The position numbers and the translations under genes are program-made. The notes under the pieces are model-generated. The model was not told the DNA's origin and searched no databases. It saw nothing but the letters and a program-made list of their open reading frames with translations. 64,000 nt of DNA from Pseudomonas fildesensis (GTDB lineage: Bacteria; Pseudomonadota; Gammaproteobacteria; Pseudomonadales; Pseudomonadaceae): NCBI RefSeq assembly GCF_001050345.1, contig NZ_LFMW01000024.1, forward strand, positions 62,001 to 126,000. The letters are read 5' to 3'. Position 1 is the stretch's first letter. Each line of letters starts with the position of its first letter. Positions 62,844 to 64,000 of this stretch are shown here, piece after piece.

Positions 62844-62881
62844 CAAAAAAGCCCCGCCAGGATTAACTGTGCGGGGCTTTG
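62844..62881 (-). terminator. Terminator of tRNA-Arg
   Basis: AAAGCCCCGC and GCGGGGCTTT pair around a 14-base loop and are followed on the minus strand by a T run. It lies just downstream of the tRNA gene. Confidence 0.85.
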
Positions 62882-62885
62882 AATC

Positions 62886-62962
62886 TGGTGTCCCAGGGCC
62901 GGTTCGAACGGCCAACCTTCCCCTTAGGAGGGGGATGCTCTATCCAATTGAGCTACTGGGAC
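62886..62962 (-). tRNA. tRNA-Arg (anticodon CCT)
   Basis: The minus strand starts GTCCCAG (62962-62956) and ends CTGGGAC with discriminator A and an encoded CCA (62886-62888), a seven-base acceptor stem. The anticodon loop reads CTCCTAA, anticodon CCT for AGG codons. The TTCGAAC T-loop and a normal D arm are visible. The 77-base length is standard. Confidence 0.95.
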
Positions 62963-63218
62963 AAATGACAGCCGTGCAGCCAAGGGCGCTGCGACGGACG
63001 GCGTGCATGTTAACGGCCGAGGTGGGTTTTGTCATGTCGTCCGTGGGCTTTTTGAGTGTAGGCCGATCCCTGGATGGGTGAAGCGGGTTTCGCCCTGTGA
63101 ATCCGGGCACTTAACGCCATCGTGCAAAATGCACTACCCCAAAATGCCAGCATTGCAAATTGCAACCCAACCTCGCTTTAAAATACACTTAAGCCATTGT
63201 TTTTATTGAAATATTAGA
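62963..63218. other. Region with no recognised gene
   Basis: Between the tRNA gene and the sigma-54 promoter at 63219 I see no good open reading frame on either strand. The last 100 bases are AT-rich, as expected for a regulatory region. Confidence 0.5.
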
Positions 63219-63234
63219 TTGGCATGGCATCTGC
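63219..63234 (+). promoter_or_regulatory. Sigma-54 promoter of the small-protein genes
   Basis: TTGGCATGGCATCTGC has GG (63221-63222) and GC (63233-63234) ten bases apart and a TGGCA start as in the RpoN consensus; only the TTGC element is degenerate (CTGC). A start near 63246 gives a 36-base leader to the ATG at 63282. Confidence 0.6.
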
Positions 63235-63281
63235 AATACTTCTCCTACAAAACCAATCTGGCTGAGCCTTCTGCGGAGAAC

Positions 63282-63515
63282 ATGACCATGAACAGCGCCC
63301 TTCTGTTAGTCCTCAATACCGTAGCGCTCACCGCCTTGGTGATGTTCCATTTTCACTCGTCTAGCAACGATGACGCTGCGCAAATCAGCCAGGCTGTTCC
63401 TCACCACCTGCAGCAACGTCCGCAACTGGCAGTGATGACGGCAAATCCAAACTCTCCGATTCGCCTCACCCAAGGTACGCAAACCGCGCCCGCATCAGAA
63501 CATTGGGTTTTCTGA
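63282..63515 (+). CDS. Small membrane-anchored protein of unknown function
   Basis: This 77-residue protein has one N-terminal hydrophobic helix (LLLVLNTVALTALVMFHF) and a polar tail rich in Gln, Asn, Pro and His, probably in the periplasm. A GGAGAA ribosome site precedes the ATG. I do not recognise a family. It is ten bases before a second small membrane-protein gene and behind a likely sigma-54 promoter. Confidence 0.7.
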   Translation: MTMNSALLLVLNTVALTALVMFHFHSSSNDDAAQISQAVPHHLQQRPQLAVMTANPNSPIRLTQGTQTAPASEHWVF

Positions 63516-63525
63516 GGAAGCCTTC

Positions 63526-63705
63526 ATGACCAAATCTGCCTGGCTGTTTCTGTGCCTGACCCTCGCAACCGGCGTGACGGGCCTGGAAACCACCTCCCAG
63601 GACGGGCAAACAACGGCCTTCATCGCCAGCGCAGTATTTGGCTGCTTGCTGGTTCTGACGCTGATCGTGGGCCGCCGAATAAAATTCGACCCTGTACTGC
63701 GCTGA
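63526..63705 (+). CDS. Small inner-membrane protein of unknown function
   Basis: This 59-residue protein starts MTKSAWLFLCLTLATG and ends GRRIKFDPVLR. It has two hydrophobic segments (about 5-20 and 31-49), the second followed by a basic stop-transfer patch. GAGGAAG lies seven bases before the ATG. The gene follows the previous one by ten bases and is probably cotranscribed. No family was recognised. Confidence 0.7.
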   Translation: MTKSAWLFLCLTLATGVTGLETTSQDGQTTAFIASAVFGCLLVLTLIVGRRIKFDPVLR

Positions 63706-64000
63706 ACCCCTCGCCACACTCCACCGCCTACCTTACATCGCCTCGTCCTAGTAAATCGGCAAATTGCCACTAGTCTGAAGGTTAAGGGCAAAAGGCCACA
63801 TTGCTATAGGATGTGCGCCCTCCAACCCAGCGGCTGCGGGGGCTTGCGCGAAGATCGTCAATTGAGATCCTGCGCAAAAAGTTTTCCAACCAGTCCGCAA
63901 AAATGCAAATCAGTGCTGGCATAAAGCCTTTAGGCGGTTCAATATTTGTCACAGAATTGACGCCAAGGAACTGTCAAATCTGAGGCATGATGCGGCCTCT
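63706..64000. other. Right-end region with no recognised gene
   Basis: I see no supported gene in the last 295 bases. A possible ATG at 63988 with GAGG five bases upstream could start a gene that continues beyond the window, but four codons are too little to judge. Confidence 0.4.

Noticed and set aside
62886..62962. Phage or island attachment site at tRNA-Arg
   Set aside because: tRNA-Arg genes are common integration targets, but no integrase gene and no repeated 3' end of the tRNA were seen in the window.

Overview
The window is chromosomal DNA from a Pseudomonas of the fluorescens group. The evidence is the gene order tatD-holB-tmk-mltG-pabC-fabF-acpP-fabG-fabD-plsX-rpmF-yceD / maf / sppA-HAD-rluC / rne, the block dctA - phoPQ - PcpS-type transferase - RstAB-like pair - nrdA, and the flagellar block flgEDCB-cheR-cheV / flgA-flgM-flgN-ycgR, together with GC-rich codon use and many Pseudomonas REP-type inverted repeats. 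No phage, insertion sequence or CRISPR array was seen.

Layout. 1-2250: the first bases of etfB (minus) divergent from etf-QO. 2383-5354: an AraC regulator, a zinc alcohol dehydrogenase and an IclR regulator. 5658-10079: an L-arabinose uptake operon (SDR dehydrogenase, araF, araG, araH) with its own promoter and inverted-repeat operator. 10294-12901: GNAT enzyme, MFS exporter and two small proteins. 12967-17266: a four-gene operon (GntR, ADP-ribosylglycohydrolase, NCS1 permease, PfkB kinase) whose content parallels E. coli yegTUVW. 17337-20400: DUF1285 protein, lipoprotein, moaA, TetR regulator. 20848-38166: fatty-acid synthesis, DNA replication and RNA-processing housekeeping genes, with rne behind an unusually long leader. 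38225-39798: MobA-like and XdhC pair. 40048-42717: dctA and a divergent AraC regulator separated by three related palindromic sites. 42864-45302: phoPQ led by a small periplasmic-protein gene instead of oprH, with four phased GTTCAG repeats upstream. 45349-52182: phosphopantetheinyl transferase, RstAB-like two-component system, nrdA with a paired NrdR site and DnaA boxes. 52198-53373: a low-GC, polyglycine-linked, cysteine-protease-like gene preceded by a good hrp box. 53468-61153: flagellar and chemotaxis genes with recognisable sigma-54 and sigma-28 promoters. 61214-64000: MFS protein, tRNA-Arg(CCT), and two small membrane-protein genes behind a sigma-54 promoter.

Most of the window is core genome. 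The parts most likely to hold something new are the hrp-box gene at 52198-53298, the phoPQ leader gene with its phased repeats, the nucleoside/ADP-ribose-type operon, the palindromes between dctA and the AraC gene, and the sigma-54-driven small proteins at the right end. All functional names rest on reading the translated sequence by eye; no database search was run.
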